Assembly (NCBI RefSeq): GCF_006782915.1
Contig: NZ_VCNP01000040.1
Coordinates: 1-64,000 of the forward strand
Reading direction: 5' to 3'
DNA: 64,000 nt
Source: Streptomyces calvus
Lineage (GTDB): Bacteria; Actinomycetota; Actinomycetes; Streptomycetales; Streptomycetaceae
The translations under genes and the position numbers were made by a program. This document shows positions 33,987-42,332 of this stretch, one piece after another. A model generated the notes under the pieces. The model searched no databases and was not told the DNA's origin. It saw only the letters and a program-made list of their open reading frames with translations. The number at the start of each line of letters is the position of its first letter. Within the stretch, counting starts at the first letter, position 1.

Positions 33987-34179
33987 GTGTGCTCCTCCGT
34001 CGGTCCGGCCCCCGGGGTTGCCGGTAGGCCAGTGCGGCTCACCTGTTGCTCGACCACCGGGCACGGGGTGGGTGCCACTCGGCCGGGAACAGGCGTGACA
34101 GGTGCCCCGGCGAGCGCCCTGCAATAGGCACGGTACCCAGTGCTGCACATTTCTGTGAAACCCCTCCTGACCTGCGATT

Positions 34180-34199
34180 TTGCTTGGATTTCCAAGTAA
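34180..34199. promoter_or_regulatory. AT-rich palindrome upstream of bkdA copy 1
   Basis: TTGCTTGGATTTCCAAGTAA is a 20-base near-perfect palindrome (CTTGGA-TT-TCCAAG core, 8 of 9 outer positions symmetric) in otherwise G+C-rich DNA. Its length and AT-rich centre fit an Lrp/AsnC-type operator, and BkdR of the second operon is a candidate binder. About 195 bases separate it from the bkdA start. Confidence 0.5.
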
Positions 34200-34296
34200 A
34201 TCGGGGAAGACGGGTCAAGGCGCTGGTCACAGCCTTGCAGGAGGCCGGAGCAACGGCACGTTATCCCGGCCACCCCGGGCACGGGAAGGGCCGAGT

Positions 34297-34535
34297 TCCG
34301 CGACCGGCACGGAAGAACCGGCGCGGAGCAACCGACACGGAGCACGACGCCGGAGGAACCGGCGAGGAGGAACCGGCGCGGAGGAACCGGCGCGGAGCAC
34401 GACGACGGAACAACCGGCGCCGAGGAAACCGACACGGAGTACGACGACGGAGGAACCGCCGCAAGAGACCGACGCAAAGGACCGACGCAAGGAACCGGCA
34501 TGGAGCAACCGGCGCGCAGGAACCGAGGCGGAGGA
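34297..34535. repeat. Degenerate 14-15 bp repeats of AGGAACCGGCGCGG type
   Basis: From about 34297 to 34535 the motif GGAACCGGCGCGG and variants (AGCAACCGACACGG, GACCGACGCAAAG) recur every 14-15 bases, best preserved at about 34366-34400. The tract lies between the bkd promoter and the stop codon of the kinase gene. No ribosome binding site or credible protein is associated with it. Confidence 0.8.
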
Positions 34536-34546
34536 CGGGCGGTGGG

Positions 34547-36199
34547 TCAGCCGCCCACGTTGCCGACGGTGGTCCCGGTGCCGCCGGCGTCCGTACCGCC
34601 CGCGTCCGTGCCACCGGCGTCCGTGCCGCCCGCGTCGGTACCGCCGGCGTCCGTGCCGCCCGCGTCCGTGCCGCCGGCGTCCGTGCCGCCCGCGTCGGTG
34701 CCGGGGTCGGTGCCGCCGGTGTTCGTGCCGCCCGTGCCGGTGGGCTGCGAGGCGGTCGGCGGGGCGCTCGGCTCCTCCGACTCCGGCTGGGACGGCGTCT
34801 CGGACGGCGTGTACGTCTGGTCCCAGTCGCCGCCGGTGCTCGTGCCCGGTTCCGTGCCGGTGCCGGTGCCCGGGTCGGTCGTCTCCTCGGTCGCCTCGTC
34901 GCTCGGCGTCTCGCTGGAGGTCTCGTCCTCGGTGGACTGCGAGGTGGTCGGCGAGGTGGTCGGCTCGTCGCCGCCCCCGCCTCCGCCGCCGTTGTTCAGC
35001 GCCAGCGCGACACCCGCCGCGATGGCGATCACGGCGAGCACCGCGAGGACCCACAGCTTGCCGCGCCCGCTGCCCTTGTTGCCGTGGCCCTCGAAGCCAC
35101 CGTCGTCCCGGCCGCCGTACCCGGAGGGCAGTATCGGCTGCGGGATGGCCGCCGTGCTGGAGGCGTCCGGGTGCGGCATCGCGGTCGTGCCCGCGAAGCC
35201 CGCCGCGGGAGTGTGCCGGCCCTCGTGCATGTGGACCGGGCCGGTGTTCCAGGTGCCGGTGTGGCCGCCCTGGTCGTACAGCATCTGCAGCGCGTACTGG
35301 ACCAGGCCGCGCATCTCCTCGGCGGTCTGGAAACGGTCGTCGGGCTCCTTGGCGAGGGAGCGCATGACCAGGCCGTCCAGCTCCGGCGGGCAGCCGTCCG
35401 AGGCCTCCGACGGAGGCGTGGGGATGTCCTGGACGTGCTGGTAGACCACCGACAGCGGCGTCTCACCGGTGAACGGGGGCCGCAGCGCCAGCAGCTCGTA
35501 CATCAGGCAGCCGGTGGCGTACAGGTCGGAGCGGTGGTCGACGGCCTTGCCGAGCGCCTGCTCCGGGGAGAGGTACTGGGGCGTGCCCATGACCATGCCG
35601 GTCTGCGTCATCGTCGTGGACGCGCCGTGCAGCGCGCGGGCGATGCCGAAGTCCATCACCTTCACGGCGCCGTTGTGGGTGATGATCACGTTGGCGGGCT
35701 TGATGTCGCGGTGCACGATGCCGTGCTGGTGCGAGTAGGCGAGCGCCTCCAGGACACCGGAGACGATGATCAGCGCCTGCTCGGGGCCCGGCGCCTCGGC
35801 GTTCATCAACAGGTCGCGGATGGTGCGGCCCTCGACCAGCTCCATCACGATGTACGGCACGGACTGGCCGCCGACGACGTCCTCGCCGGAGTCGTACACG
35901 GCGACGATCGCGTGGTGGTTGAGACCGGCCACCGACTGCGCCTCGCGCGTGAAGCGCGCCTTGGAGACGGGGTCCTCGGCGAGGTCGGAGCGGAGCAGCT
36001 TGACGGCGACGGTGCGCCCGAGCCGCACGTCCTCGGCGGCGAACACCTCGGCCATGCCGCCCCGGCCGAGCCGGTGGGTCAGCCGGTACCGGCCGTCGCC
36101 GACAAGCCCGCCGTTGCCCCAGTTGTCCGGCGCGTCCGAGTTGCCGCCGCCAGTCGCCTCGGGGTCGGACGGGCCCTGAGCGCGCTGCTGCTGTGCCAT
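34547..36199 (-). CDS. Membrane Ser/Thr protein kinase with GGTDA-repeat tail
   Basis: 550 residues. Hanks-type kinase domain at about 38-300: glycine loop GRGGMAEVF, the VAVKLL Lys, HRDIKPANV catalytic loop, DFG, and GTPQYLSPEQAL. A transmembrane helix follows at about 380-400, then an extracellular Thr/Ser/Glu-rich region ending in eight DAGGT units (about 34583-34705). Unlike most Streptomyces PknB-type kinases no PASTA repeat is visible; the Gly-rich tail must serve a different role, perhaps envelope contact. ATG at 36199 has GAGG upstream. Divergent from another kinase gene. Confidence 0.93.
   Translation of the reverse strand: MAQQQRAQGPSDPEATGGGNSDAPDNWGNGGLVGDGRYRLTHRLGRGGMAEVFAAEDVRLGRTVAVKLLRSDLAEDPVSKARFTREAQSVAGLNHHAIVAVYDSGEDVVGGQSVPYIVMELVEGRTIRDLLMNAEAPGPEQALIIVSGVLEALAYSHQHGIVHRDIKPANVIITHNGAVKVMDFGIARALHGASTTMTQTGMVMGTPQYLSPEQALGKAVDHRSDLYATGCLMYELLALRPPFTGETPLSVVYQHVQDIPTPPSEASDGCPPELDGLVMRSLAKEPDDRFQTAEEMRGLVQYALQMLYDQGGHTGTWNTGPVHMHEGRHTPAAGFAGTTAMPHPDASSTAAIPQPILPSGYGGRDDGGFEGHGNKGSGRGKLWVLAVLAVIAIAAGVALALNNGGGGGGGDEPTTSPTTSQSTEDETSSETPSDEATEETTDPGTGTGTEPGTSTGGDWDQTYTPSETPSQPESEEPSAPPTASQPTGTGGTNTGGTDPGTDAGGTDAGGTDAGGTDAGGTDAGGTDAGGTDAGGTDAGGTGTTVGNVGG
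34583..34705 (-). repeat. In-frame 15-bp repeat encoding (GGTDA)n
   Basis: Eight near-identical 15-base units encode Gly-Gly-Thr-Asp-Ala in the C-terminal extracellular tail of the kinase. Synonymous differences (GTCCGT, GTCGGT, GTACCG variants) alternate along the tract, suggesting duplication of 30-base pairs of units. Confidence 0.9.
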
Positions 36200-36438
36200 C
36201 AGTCCTCGCCGTCGTTTCTGCCCGCGGTGCGCGCGGTGTTGTTACGGTCTCCGTCGGCCACGCTACAGCCTTCGCGGGGGCCTCCGGTCCGGGACGGCCT
36301 GCCCCGACCGGCACGCGACGGACCGGTCATGAAACCCTCACCCCGTACTGTCGTGCAAATTCCGTGTACCGGTCGTACGACCCCTGTAACGCTTCCGCGA
36401 CGCTTCTTTCGCGTACGGTCACGGAACGGGCACCGCGC

Positions 36439-36466
36439 TTGACGTGTCAGTGCCCTGGGGCAGACT
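36439..36466 (+). promoter_or_regulatory. Candidate promoter for the PASTA kinase gene
   Basis: TTGACG (36439-36444) and CAGACT (36461-36466) with 16 bases between them resemble -35 and -10 elements, about 90 bases before the start codon. The 358-base divergent region between the two kinase genes contains no other clear element. Confidence 0.35.
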
Positions 36467-36557
36467 TGGCCGGGAATAGCACATTGGATCTACGACGAAG
36501 CGGTCGACGGGACAGTCACGGACGGCGGCGCCGGAGAGGCTACGGGGGACGGGGAAC

Positions 36558-38192
36558 ATGAGCCAGGACGGCGCACAGGGCCAGTACGCGGGGCGGGCGC
36601 TCGCCGGCGGACGGTACCAACTGCGTGACCTGCTCGGCCAGGGCGGCATGGCGTCGGTGCACCTCGCCTACGACAGCGTGCTCGACCGCCAGGTCGCGAT
36701 CAAGACATTGCACACGGAACTCGGCCGGGAACAGGCCTTCCGTGAGCGCTTCCGCCGCGAGGCCCAGTCCGTGGCGAAGCTCACGCACACCAACATCGTC
36801 TCCGTCTTCGACACGGGCGAGGACGACGTGGACGGCATGACGACGCCGTACATCGTCATGGAGTACGTCGAGGGCCGCCCGCTGGGCTCCGTGCTCGACG
36901 AGGACGTGCGGCAGCAGGGCGCGATGCCCGCCGACAAGGCGCTGAAGATCACCGCGGACGTGCTGGCGGCGCTGGAGATCAGCCACGAGATGGGGCTGGT
37001 CCACCGCGACATCAAGCCGGGCAACGTGATGATGACCAAGCGCGGCGTGGTCAAGGTGATGGACTTCGGCATCGCCCGCGCCATGCAGTCCGGTGTGACG
37101 TCGATGACGCAGACCGGCATGGTCGTCGGCACCCCGCAGTACCTCTCGCCCGAGCAGGCCCTCGGCCGCGGCGTCGACGCGCGCTCCGACCTGTACTCGG
37201 TCGGCATCATGCTCTTCCAACTGGTCACCGGGCGGCTGCCGTTCGACGCGGACTCGCCACTGGCGATCGCCTACGCGCACGTGCAGGAGGAGCCGCCGAC
37301 CGCGTCCTCCATCAACCGCGCGCTGCCGCCGGCCGTGGACGCGCTGATCACCCGCGCCCTGAAGAAGAACCCCAACGAGCGTTTCCCCAGCGCCGAGGCC
37401 ATGCGCGGCGAGTGCCTGCGGGTGGCGCAGTCCTTCCAGCCGGCGCCGCCGAGCATCGTCCCCGGCTCGCAGGCGCAGAGCGGCGCCGGCGTCGGCTCCG
37501 CGGTGTTCCCGCCGGTCGACCAGACGAACCCGACGCCCGCGGGCAACGTGCACACGCCCTACCAGCCGACGCCGGCCCCGAACCCGTACGGGACCCCGGC
37601 GCCGTCCCCGGCGTACGGCTACCCGCAGCAGGGCGGCTACCAGACGGCCGGCCCGGCGGCGTACTCCCCGCAGGGTCCGGCGACACCGCCGCCGTACAAC
37701 ATCACGCCCCAGCAGTCGGCGTCCGGCGGTTCGGGCGGCGGCCGGAACAAGCCGGTGATCATCGGTTCGGTCGTGGTGTCCCTGCTCGCCGTCGGCGGGC
37801 TGGTCACGGCGCTGATGATGAACGGCGGCGAAAAGGAGCCGCAGGGCGGCGGGGGCGGCGCCACGGCGACGGCGTCGCCGACCAAGGCGGCGGGCTACCG
37901 CGGTCCCGACACCTCCAAGAAGATCGACGCGGAGGAGTGCGAGGAGCCGCAGGAGTCGTACAACGACCCCGAGAAGATCCGGCTGCCCAACTTCAAGTTC
38001 AAGTACATCGGCTCGGTGAAGGAGTGCCTGCAGGCCGCCGGCTGGGGCGACTTCAAGATCATCAAGGTGGACGAGAACACCTACGGCGAGGGCTCCGTGC
38101 GCGACCAGTTCCCGCCGGCCGGCACGGACGTCGACCCCGAGAACATGCCGGAGATCACCCTCAAGGTCTCGACGGGCAACCCGCCGTCCTGA
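36558..38192 (+). CDS. Membrane Ser/Thr protein kinase with one PASTA-like domain
   Basis: 544 residues. Kinase domain at about 19-285 with GQGGMASVH, VAIKTL, HRDIKPGNVMM, DFGIARAM and GTPQYLSPEQALGRG. A long Pro/Gln/Tyr-rich linker follows, then a transmembrane helix (about 395-418) and an extracellular C-terminal domain of about 85 residues. This shows the PASTA pattern (LPNF...ECLQAAGWGDFKI...VRDQFPPAGTDV...ITLKVS), probably sensing muropeptides or beta-lactam-like ligands. GGGGAAC precedes the ATG. Divergent from the GGTDA-tail kinase, with which it is highly similar in the catalytic core; the pair likely arose by duplication. Confidence 0.94.
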   Translation: MSQDGAQGQYAGRALAGGRYQLRDLLGQGGMASVHLAYDSVLDRQVAIKTLHTELGREQAFRERFRREAQSVAKLTHTNIVSVFDTGEDDVDGMTTPYIVMEYVEGRPLGSVLDEDVRQQGAMPADKALKITADVLAALEISHEMGLVHRDIKPGNVMMTKRGVVKVMDFGIARAMQSGVTSMTQTGMVVGTPQYLSPEQALGRGVDARSDLYSVGIMLFQLVTGRLPFDADSPLAIAYAHVQEEPPTASSINRALPPAVDALITRALKKNPNERFPSAEAMRGECLRVAQSFQPAPPSIVPGSQAQSGAGVGSAVFPPVDQTNPTPAGNVHTPYQPTPAPNPYGTPAPSPAYGYPQQGGYQTAGPAAYSPQGPATPPPYNITPQQSASGGSGGGRNKPVIIGSVVVSLLAVGGLVTALMMNGGEKEPQGGGGGATATASPTKAAGYRGPDTSKKIDAEECEEPQESYNDPEKIRLPNFKFKYIGSVKECLQAAGWGDFKIIKVDENTYGEGSVRDQFPPAGTDVDPENMPEITLKVSTGNPPS

Positions 38193-38218
38193 CCCTCCGG
38201 CCGCGACCGAGCGGACGA

Positions 38219-38251
38219 CGAAGGGCCCGGCAGCATCTGCCGGGCCCTTCG
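38219..38251. terminator. Bidirectional terminator between kinase and bpa
   Basis: CGAAGGGCCCGGCAG and CTGCCGGGCCCTTCG are perfectly complementary 15-base arms around CAT. They lie 27 bases after the kinase stop and 22 bases from the convergent bpa stop. Confidence 0.88.
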
Positions 38252-38273
38252 CGCCGTTCGGTGGACGGTGGGG

Positions 38274-38813
38274 CTACAGGTACGGGCCGCCGGAGCGCCC
38301 GCCGATGTGCGGGTCCTCCTGGCCGTCGCCGACGCCCGGGGGCAGAGCGCGGCGCATCTGCTCCAGCTGGGCGCGCGCGGCCATCTGCTGGGCGAAGAGC
38401 GTGGTCTGGATGCCGTGGAAGAGGCCCTCCAGCCAGCCCACCAACTGGGCCTGCGCGATCCTCAGTTCGGCGTCGCTCGGGGTGGCCTCGTCCGTGAAGG
38501 GCAGGGAGAGCCGCTCCAGTTCCTCGACCAGCTCCGGGGCCAGACCGTCCTCCAGTTCCTTCACCGAACTGGCGTGGATCTCCTTCAGCCGGGCCCGGCT
38601 GGCCTCGTCGAGAGGAGCCGCCCGCACCTCCTCCAGCAGCTGCTTGATCATGCTGCCGATCCGCATGACCTTCGCCGGCTGTTCGACCTGCTCCGTCACC
38701 GGGGTCTCGCGGGAGTCCTCGTCTCCGGTGCCGCCGCTGAGCGCCATACCGTCCTGGCCGACGACCAGGATCTGCGGATTCTCCGGCGACCGTTCGTTCC
38801 TCGGCATCTCCAT
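38274..38813 (-). CDS. bpa: Bacterial proteasome activator Bpa (DUF2587)
   Basis: 179 residues. Predicted mostly helical, with the typical middle region VMRIGSMIKQLLEEVRAAPLDE and the sequence ELRIAQAQLVGWLEGLFHGIQ. The C-terminus GGPYL is a variant of the GQYL tail that docks into the 20S proteasome ring and opens its gate. Bpa stimulates ATP-independent degradation of unfolded proteins (for example HspR in mycobacteria). The N-terminal 45 residues are acidic and disordered. ATG at 38813 (MEMPRNER) or two codons later; neither has a strong ribosome binding site. Convergent with the PASTA kinase. Confidence 0.93.
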   Translation of the reverse strand: MEMPRNERSPENPQILVVGQDGMALSGGTGDEDSRETPVTEQVEQPAKVMRIGSMIKQLLEEVRAAPLDEASRARLKEIHASSVKELEDGLAPELVEELERLSLPFTDEATPSDAELRIAQAQLVGWLEGLFHGIQTTLFAQQMAARAQLEQMRRALPPGVGDGQEDPHIGGRSGGPYL

Positions 38814-39015
38814 GCGGCCATTGTCGCGCACACCCGCGGCGCACTTCGGCGGTGCCCCCGGAAGAGACGGAGACCGCGGTCCGCACGAGCGGGTCGACCT
38901 TACGGCGGTATCCGGCATGCCGGGTTCATACGGGAATGCGAGGCTGTTGGGCGTCCATCCGGCCCATCTTGCCGGCGGTGTGACCGAGCACCGGCCGGCG
39001 CGGGAGGTCACGGTC

Positions 39016-39705
39016 GTGACTTCATGGCTGCGTGTAGTGGGGGCGGCGGTAGTGCTGGGGGCGGGGACGGTGGTGGTGCCGCACGGCCCCGGTGCGGCAC
39101 CCCTCGGCACGGCCGTGGCCCACGGGGCGGAGGAGACCCGTGTGGTCGCCCGGCCCTCGCCCGACAACGCGGACGAGGACGCGGACGAGGACGAGGACGA
39201 GAACGACACCTCGGCCTCGCCGTCACCGTCGGCCTCGCCGTCCCGGACGCCGTCCCGGGCCGGGAGCCGGCCGGGGGAGGGCCGGGAGCGGCCCGGGCGG
39301 CGCGAGGCGGCCGACGAGGAGTCGCGCGGCGCCGGCCCCCGTGAGCGGCCGGGACGCGACGAGGCGGCCGACGAGGACGCGGACGGCGGCGGCAGGGACG
39401 CCGACGGTGCGACCGAGCCGCCGGACGACGGGACCGGCGCGCCGCGCCCGGAGGGCGACGGGGCCGCGTCCCGGGCGCCCGGCGAGGCCGGCACCGTCCC
39501 GCAGGCGCCCGCCTCGCAGGAGGCGGTCCCGGTGCCCGGCACGTCCTCGCGGTCGGCCGTGCCGGACCCGGTCGCGGGCGGCGAGCCCGCCGTCGAGCCC
39601 GTGCTGCGCATCCTGCCGCTGGGCAGCGGACTGATGCTGATCGGCCTGGGCCTCGGCCTCGCCTTCGTCGCCCTGCGGATGCGCCAGGGCGGCGGCGTGC
39701 CCTAG
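39016..39705 (+). CDS. Secreted acidic/proline-rich protein with C-terminal membrane anchor
   Basis: 229 residues. The GTG start is chosen for GGGAGG with 8-base spacing. Signal peptide at about 1-34 (LRVVGAAVVLGAGTVVV). The middle 150 residues are low-complexity Asp/Glu/Ser/Pro/Arg, including DEDADEDEDEND and the repeated RPGRREAADEE/RPGRDEAADED units. A hydrophobic helix near the C-terminus (LPLGSGLMLIGLGLGLAFVALRM) anchors it to the membrane or cell wall. No sorting signal is evident. Function is unknown; composition suggests a cell-wall spanning spacer. Divergent from bpa. Confidence 0.75.
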   Translation: MTSWLRVVGAAVVLGAGTVVVPHGPGAAPLGTAVAHGAEETRVVARPSPDNADEDADEDEDENDTSASPSPSASPSRTPSRAGSRPGEGRERPGRREAADEESRGAGPRERPGRDEAADEDADGGGRDADGATEPPDDGTGAPRPEGDGAASRAPGEAGTVPQAPASQEAVPVPGTSSRSAVPDPVAGGEPAVEPVLRILPLGSGLMLIGLGLGLAFVALRMRQGGGVP

Positions 39706-40191
39706 GCGGGCGGCCGGGCCACGGTGTGCGAGCGGGTGCCCACGGTCCCCGGGCCCGGCTGTCCCGGGGAGCGCCGGTACGGGGGGTGCGAGCGGGTGCG
39801 CACGGTCCCGGGCCCGGCTGTCCCGGGAAGCGCCGGTACGCGCGGTGCGGCGGTACGCGCGTCGTCCCCGGGCGCTTCGGCCTCAAGGCGCGCGTGGTGC
39901 CCACGGTGTTCACAGTGCGTGGTGCCCACGGTGCGCTCGGTGCGCATGGTGTCGACGGTGACCACAGTCCCCGCAGTCCCCGTGGTGCTCGCGGTGCCCG
40001 CGGTGCCCGTGTGTCCGTGTGCCCGCAGCGCCCGCAGCGCCCGCAGCGCCCGCAGCGCGCAGGATTCACGGTGTCGGCGGCCGGTGGGACGCGTCGGCCG
40101 GCAAGGCGTCGTCCTGCGCCGCGCTTCGGCCGTCACGGCGCGGCGGCGACGGGTGCCGCGACGTCGCCGGGTCGCCGGGGGCCTGCTCCGC
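39706..40191. repeat. Long convergent junction filled with low-complexity repeats
   Basis: 486 bases without a gene. A 60-base unit starting near TGCGAGCGGGTG is present at 39727 and 39787. Many short GTGCCCACGGTG-like units run over 39895-40020, and CGCAGCGCC is repeated about four times near 40024-40062. No hairpin stands out before the oxidoreductase stop codon at 40192. Confidence 0.8.
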
Positions 40192-41175
40192 TCAGTTCGG
40201 TGTCACCAGCAGCACCTTGCCGATGTGGTCGCTGTCCTCCACCACCCGGTGCGCGGCGGCCGCGTCCTGCATGGGGATCTCGCGGTCGATGACCGGGCGG
40301 ACGTGGCCGGCGGAGACGAGCGGCCAGACGTGCTCCCGTACCGCCGCGACGATCGCGGCCTTCTCCGTCGTGGGCCGGGCGCGCAGCGTGGTCGCGCTGA
40401 TGGCGGCGCGCTTGCCGAGGAGCGCGCCGATGTTCAGCTCGCCCTTGACGCCGCCCTGCATGCCGATGATCGCGAGCCGGCCGTTGACGGCGAGGGCCCG
40501 GACGTTGCGGTCCAGGTACTTGGCGCCCATGTTGTCGAGGATGACGTCCGCGCCGGCGCCGTCGGTGGCGGCCTTCAGCTCCGCGACGAAGTCCTGCTCG
40601 CGGTAGTTGATCAGGATGTCCGCGCCCAGTTCGGCGCAGCGCTCCAGCTTCTCCTCGGTGCCCGCCGTGACGGCGACCTTCGCGCCGACGGCCTTGGCGA
40701 GCTGGATCGCCATGGTGCCGATGCCGCTGGAGCCGCCGTGCACCAGGAACGTCTCACCGGGACGCAGGTGGGCGATCATGAAGACGTTCGACCAGACCGT
40801 GCAGACGACCTCCGGGAGCGCCGCGGCCTGGTCGACGGTCAGCCCCTCGGGCACCGGCAGCAGCTGCCCGGCCGGGACCGCGACCTTCTCGGCGTAACCG
40901 CCGCCGGAGAGCAGCGCGCAGACCTCGTCGCCGACGGCCCAGCCGCCCACCCCGGGGCCGAGCGCGGCGATCCGTCCGGAGCATTCGAGACCGGGATAGG
41001 GGGACGCGCCGGGCGGCGGGTTGTAGTGGCCCTGCCGCTGGAGGATGTCGGCCCGGTTCACGGCACCGGCCACCACCTCCACCAGCACCTCGCCCTCGCC
41101 GGGCACGGGGTCGGGGACCTCGTCCCACACCAGCGCCTCGGGCCCACCGGGTTCGGGAATCGTGATCGCATGCAT
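40192..41175 (-). CDS. NAD(P)H:quinone oxidoreductase (PIG3/QOR-type MDR protein)
   Basis: 327 residues. Zinc-independent medium-chain dehydrogenase/reductase. Substrate domain at the N-terminus (NRADILQRQGHYNPPPGASPYPGLE) and a Rossmann NADP domain with VHGGSSGIGTMAIQLAKAVGA. The sequences match the PIG3 subgroup of quinone reductases, which reduce quinones or react with oxidative-stress products. The ATG is followed by HAITIPEPGGPEAL, the usual beginning. It is divergent from the ABC exporter genes. Nothing regulatory was recognised in the 128 bases between. Confidence 0.93.
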   Translation of the reverse strand: MHAITIPEPGGPEALVWDEVPDPVPGEGEVLVEVVAGAVNRADILQRQGHYNPPPGASPYPGLECSGRIAALGPGVGGWAVGDEVCALLSGGGYAEKVAVPAGQLLPVPEGLTVDQAAALPEVVCTVWSNVFMIAHLRPGETFLVHGGSSGIGTMAIQLAKAVGAKVAVTAGTEEKLERCAELGADILINYREQDFVAELKAATDGAGADVILDNMGAKYLDRNVRALAVNGRLAIIGMQGGVKGELNIGALLGKRAAISATTLRARPTTEKAAIVAAVREHVWPLVSAGHVRPVIDREIPMQDAAAAHRVVEDSDHIGKVLLVTPN

Positions 41176-41303
41176 GAAGGGGACCGTACCCCCGTGACGC
41201 CCGGCGTCCCTTGCCGCCGTCGGAAATGCGTGTGCGGGAGCGATGAGTTTGCGCGACCGTGAAAGTCAGTCCATGCGTAGCCCGAGCACGCGGAAGGACC
41301 CAC

Positions 41304-42332
41304 ATGAGCACGCAGACGTCCGGCCTGGCGATCGAGACAGCGGGCCTGGTCAAGACCTTCGGTGAGACCCGGGCCGTCGACGGGGTCGATCTGGCCGTGC
41401 CGACCGGCACGGTGTACGGCGTCCTGGGCCCGAACGGCGCGGGCAAGACCACCACGGTGAAAATGCTCGCCACCCTGCTGCGTCCCGACGGCGGCGAGGC
41501 CCACGTCTTCGGTCACGACATCGTGCGCGAGGCCGACGAGGTGCGCGGCCGGGTGAGCCTCACCGGCCAGTACGCGTCCGTGGACGAGGACCTCACCGGC
41601 GCCGAGAACCTGGTCCTCCTGGCCCGGCTCCTCGGCCACCGCAAGCCCGCGGCCCGCACCCGCGCCGCCCAGCTCCTGGAGGCCTTCGGGCTCACGGAGG
41701 CCGCGGGGAAGCAGGTCAAGCACTACTCGGGCGGCATGCGGCGCCGCATCGACATCGCCGCGTCCATCCTCAACACGCCCGACCTGCTCTTCCTCGACGA
41801 GCCCACCACCGGCCTGGACCCGCGCAGCCGCAACCAGGTGTGGGACATCGTGCGCGCGGTCGTCGCCCAGGGCACGACGGTGCTGCTGACCACGCAGTAC
41901 CTGGACGAGGCCGACCAGCTGGCGTCCCGGATCGCCGTCATCGACCGCGGCAAGGTGATCGCCGAGGGCACCAAGGGCGAGCTGAAGGCGTCCGTCGGCG
42001 CCGGATCCGTGCATCTGCGGCTGCGGGACCCGGAGCAGCGGCCGATCGCCGCCGACCTGCTGCGCCGCGCCCTCGACGCGCAGGTGCAGACGGACCCCGA
42101 CCCGGTGGCGCTGACCGCCCGCCTCGCCGCGGCCGCCAGCCACGACACCGCCGCCGAGCACGCCGCCCGCGCGCTGAACGAACTCGCGCGCGCCGGCATC
42201 ACCGTCGACAACTTCTCCCTCGGCCAGCCCAGCCTGGACGAGGTGTTCCTGGCCCTCACCGGCCACGACACGCAGCAGCCCCGGCCCGGCCGGGACGACT
42301 CCCACGACCCGAAGGACGAGGTGGCGGCATGA
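41304..42332 (+). CDS. DrrA-type ABC exporter ATP-binding protein
   Basis: 342 residues. Walker A GPNGAGKTT, signature YSGGMRRR, Walker B LLFLDEPTTGLDPRS and the switch region TTQYLDEADQLA, where Gln replaces the usual His, a feature of the daunorubicin-resistance DrrA subfamily. The C-terminal ~100-residue DrrA-specific domain (from about 235) is present. It powers export with the permease encoded next. GGAAGGA precedes the ATG. The exported substrate is unknown; lipid or antibiotic-like compounds are usual for this family. Confidence 0.93.
   Translation: MSTQTSGLAIETAGLVKTFGETRAVDGVDLAVPTGTVYGVLGPNGAGKTTTVKMLATLLRPDGGEAHVFGHDIVREADEVRGRVSLTGQYASVDEDLTGAENLVLLARLLGHRKPAARTRAAQLLEAFGLTEAAGKQVKHYSGGMRRRIDIAASILNTPDLLFLDEPTTGLDPRSRNQVWDIVRAVVAQGTTVLLTTQYLDEADQLASRIAVIDRGKVIAEGTKGELKASVGAGSVHLRLRDPEQRPIAADLLRRALDAQVQTDPDPVALTARLAAAASHDTAAEHAARALNELARAGITVDNFSLGQPSLDEVFLALTGHDTQQPRPGRDDSHDPKDEVAA

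Noticed and set aside
34547..34710. Regular 15-base repeats possibly a CRISPR array
   Set aside because: No unique spacers, in-frame coding for GGTDA, and no cas genes nearby.
41176..41303. Operator between the quinone reductase and ABC exporter
   Set aside because: No convincing inverted repeat was found and no regulator gene is next to them.
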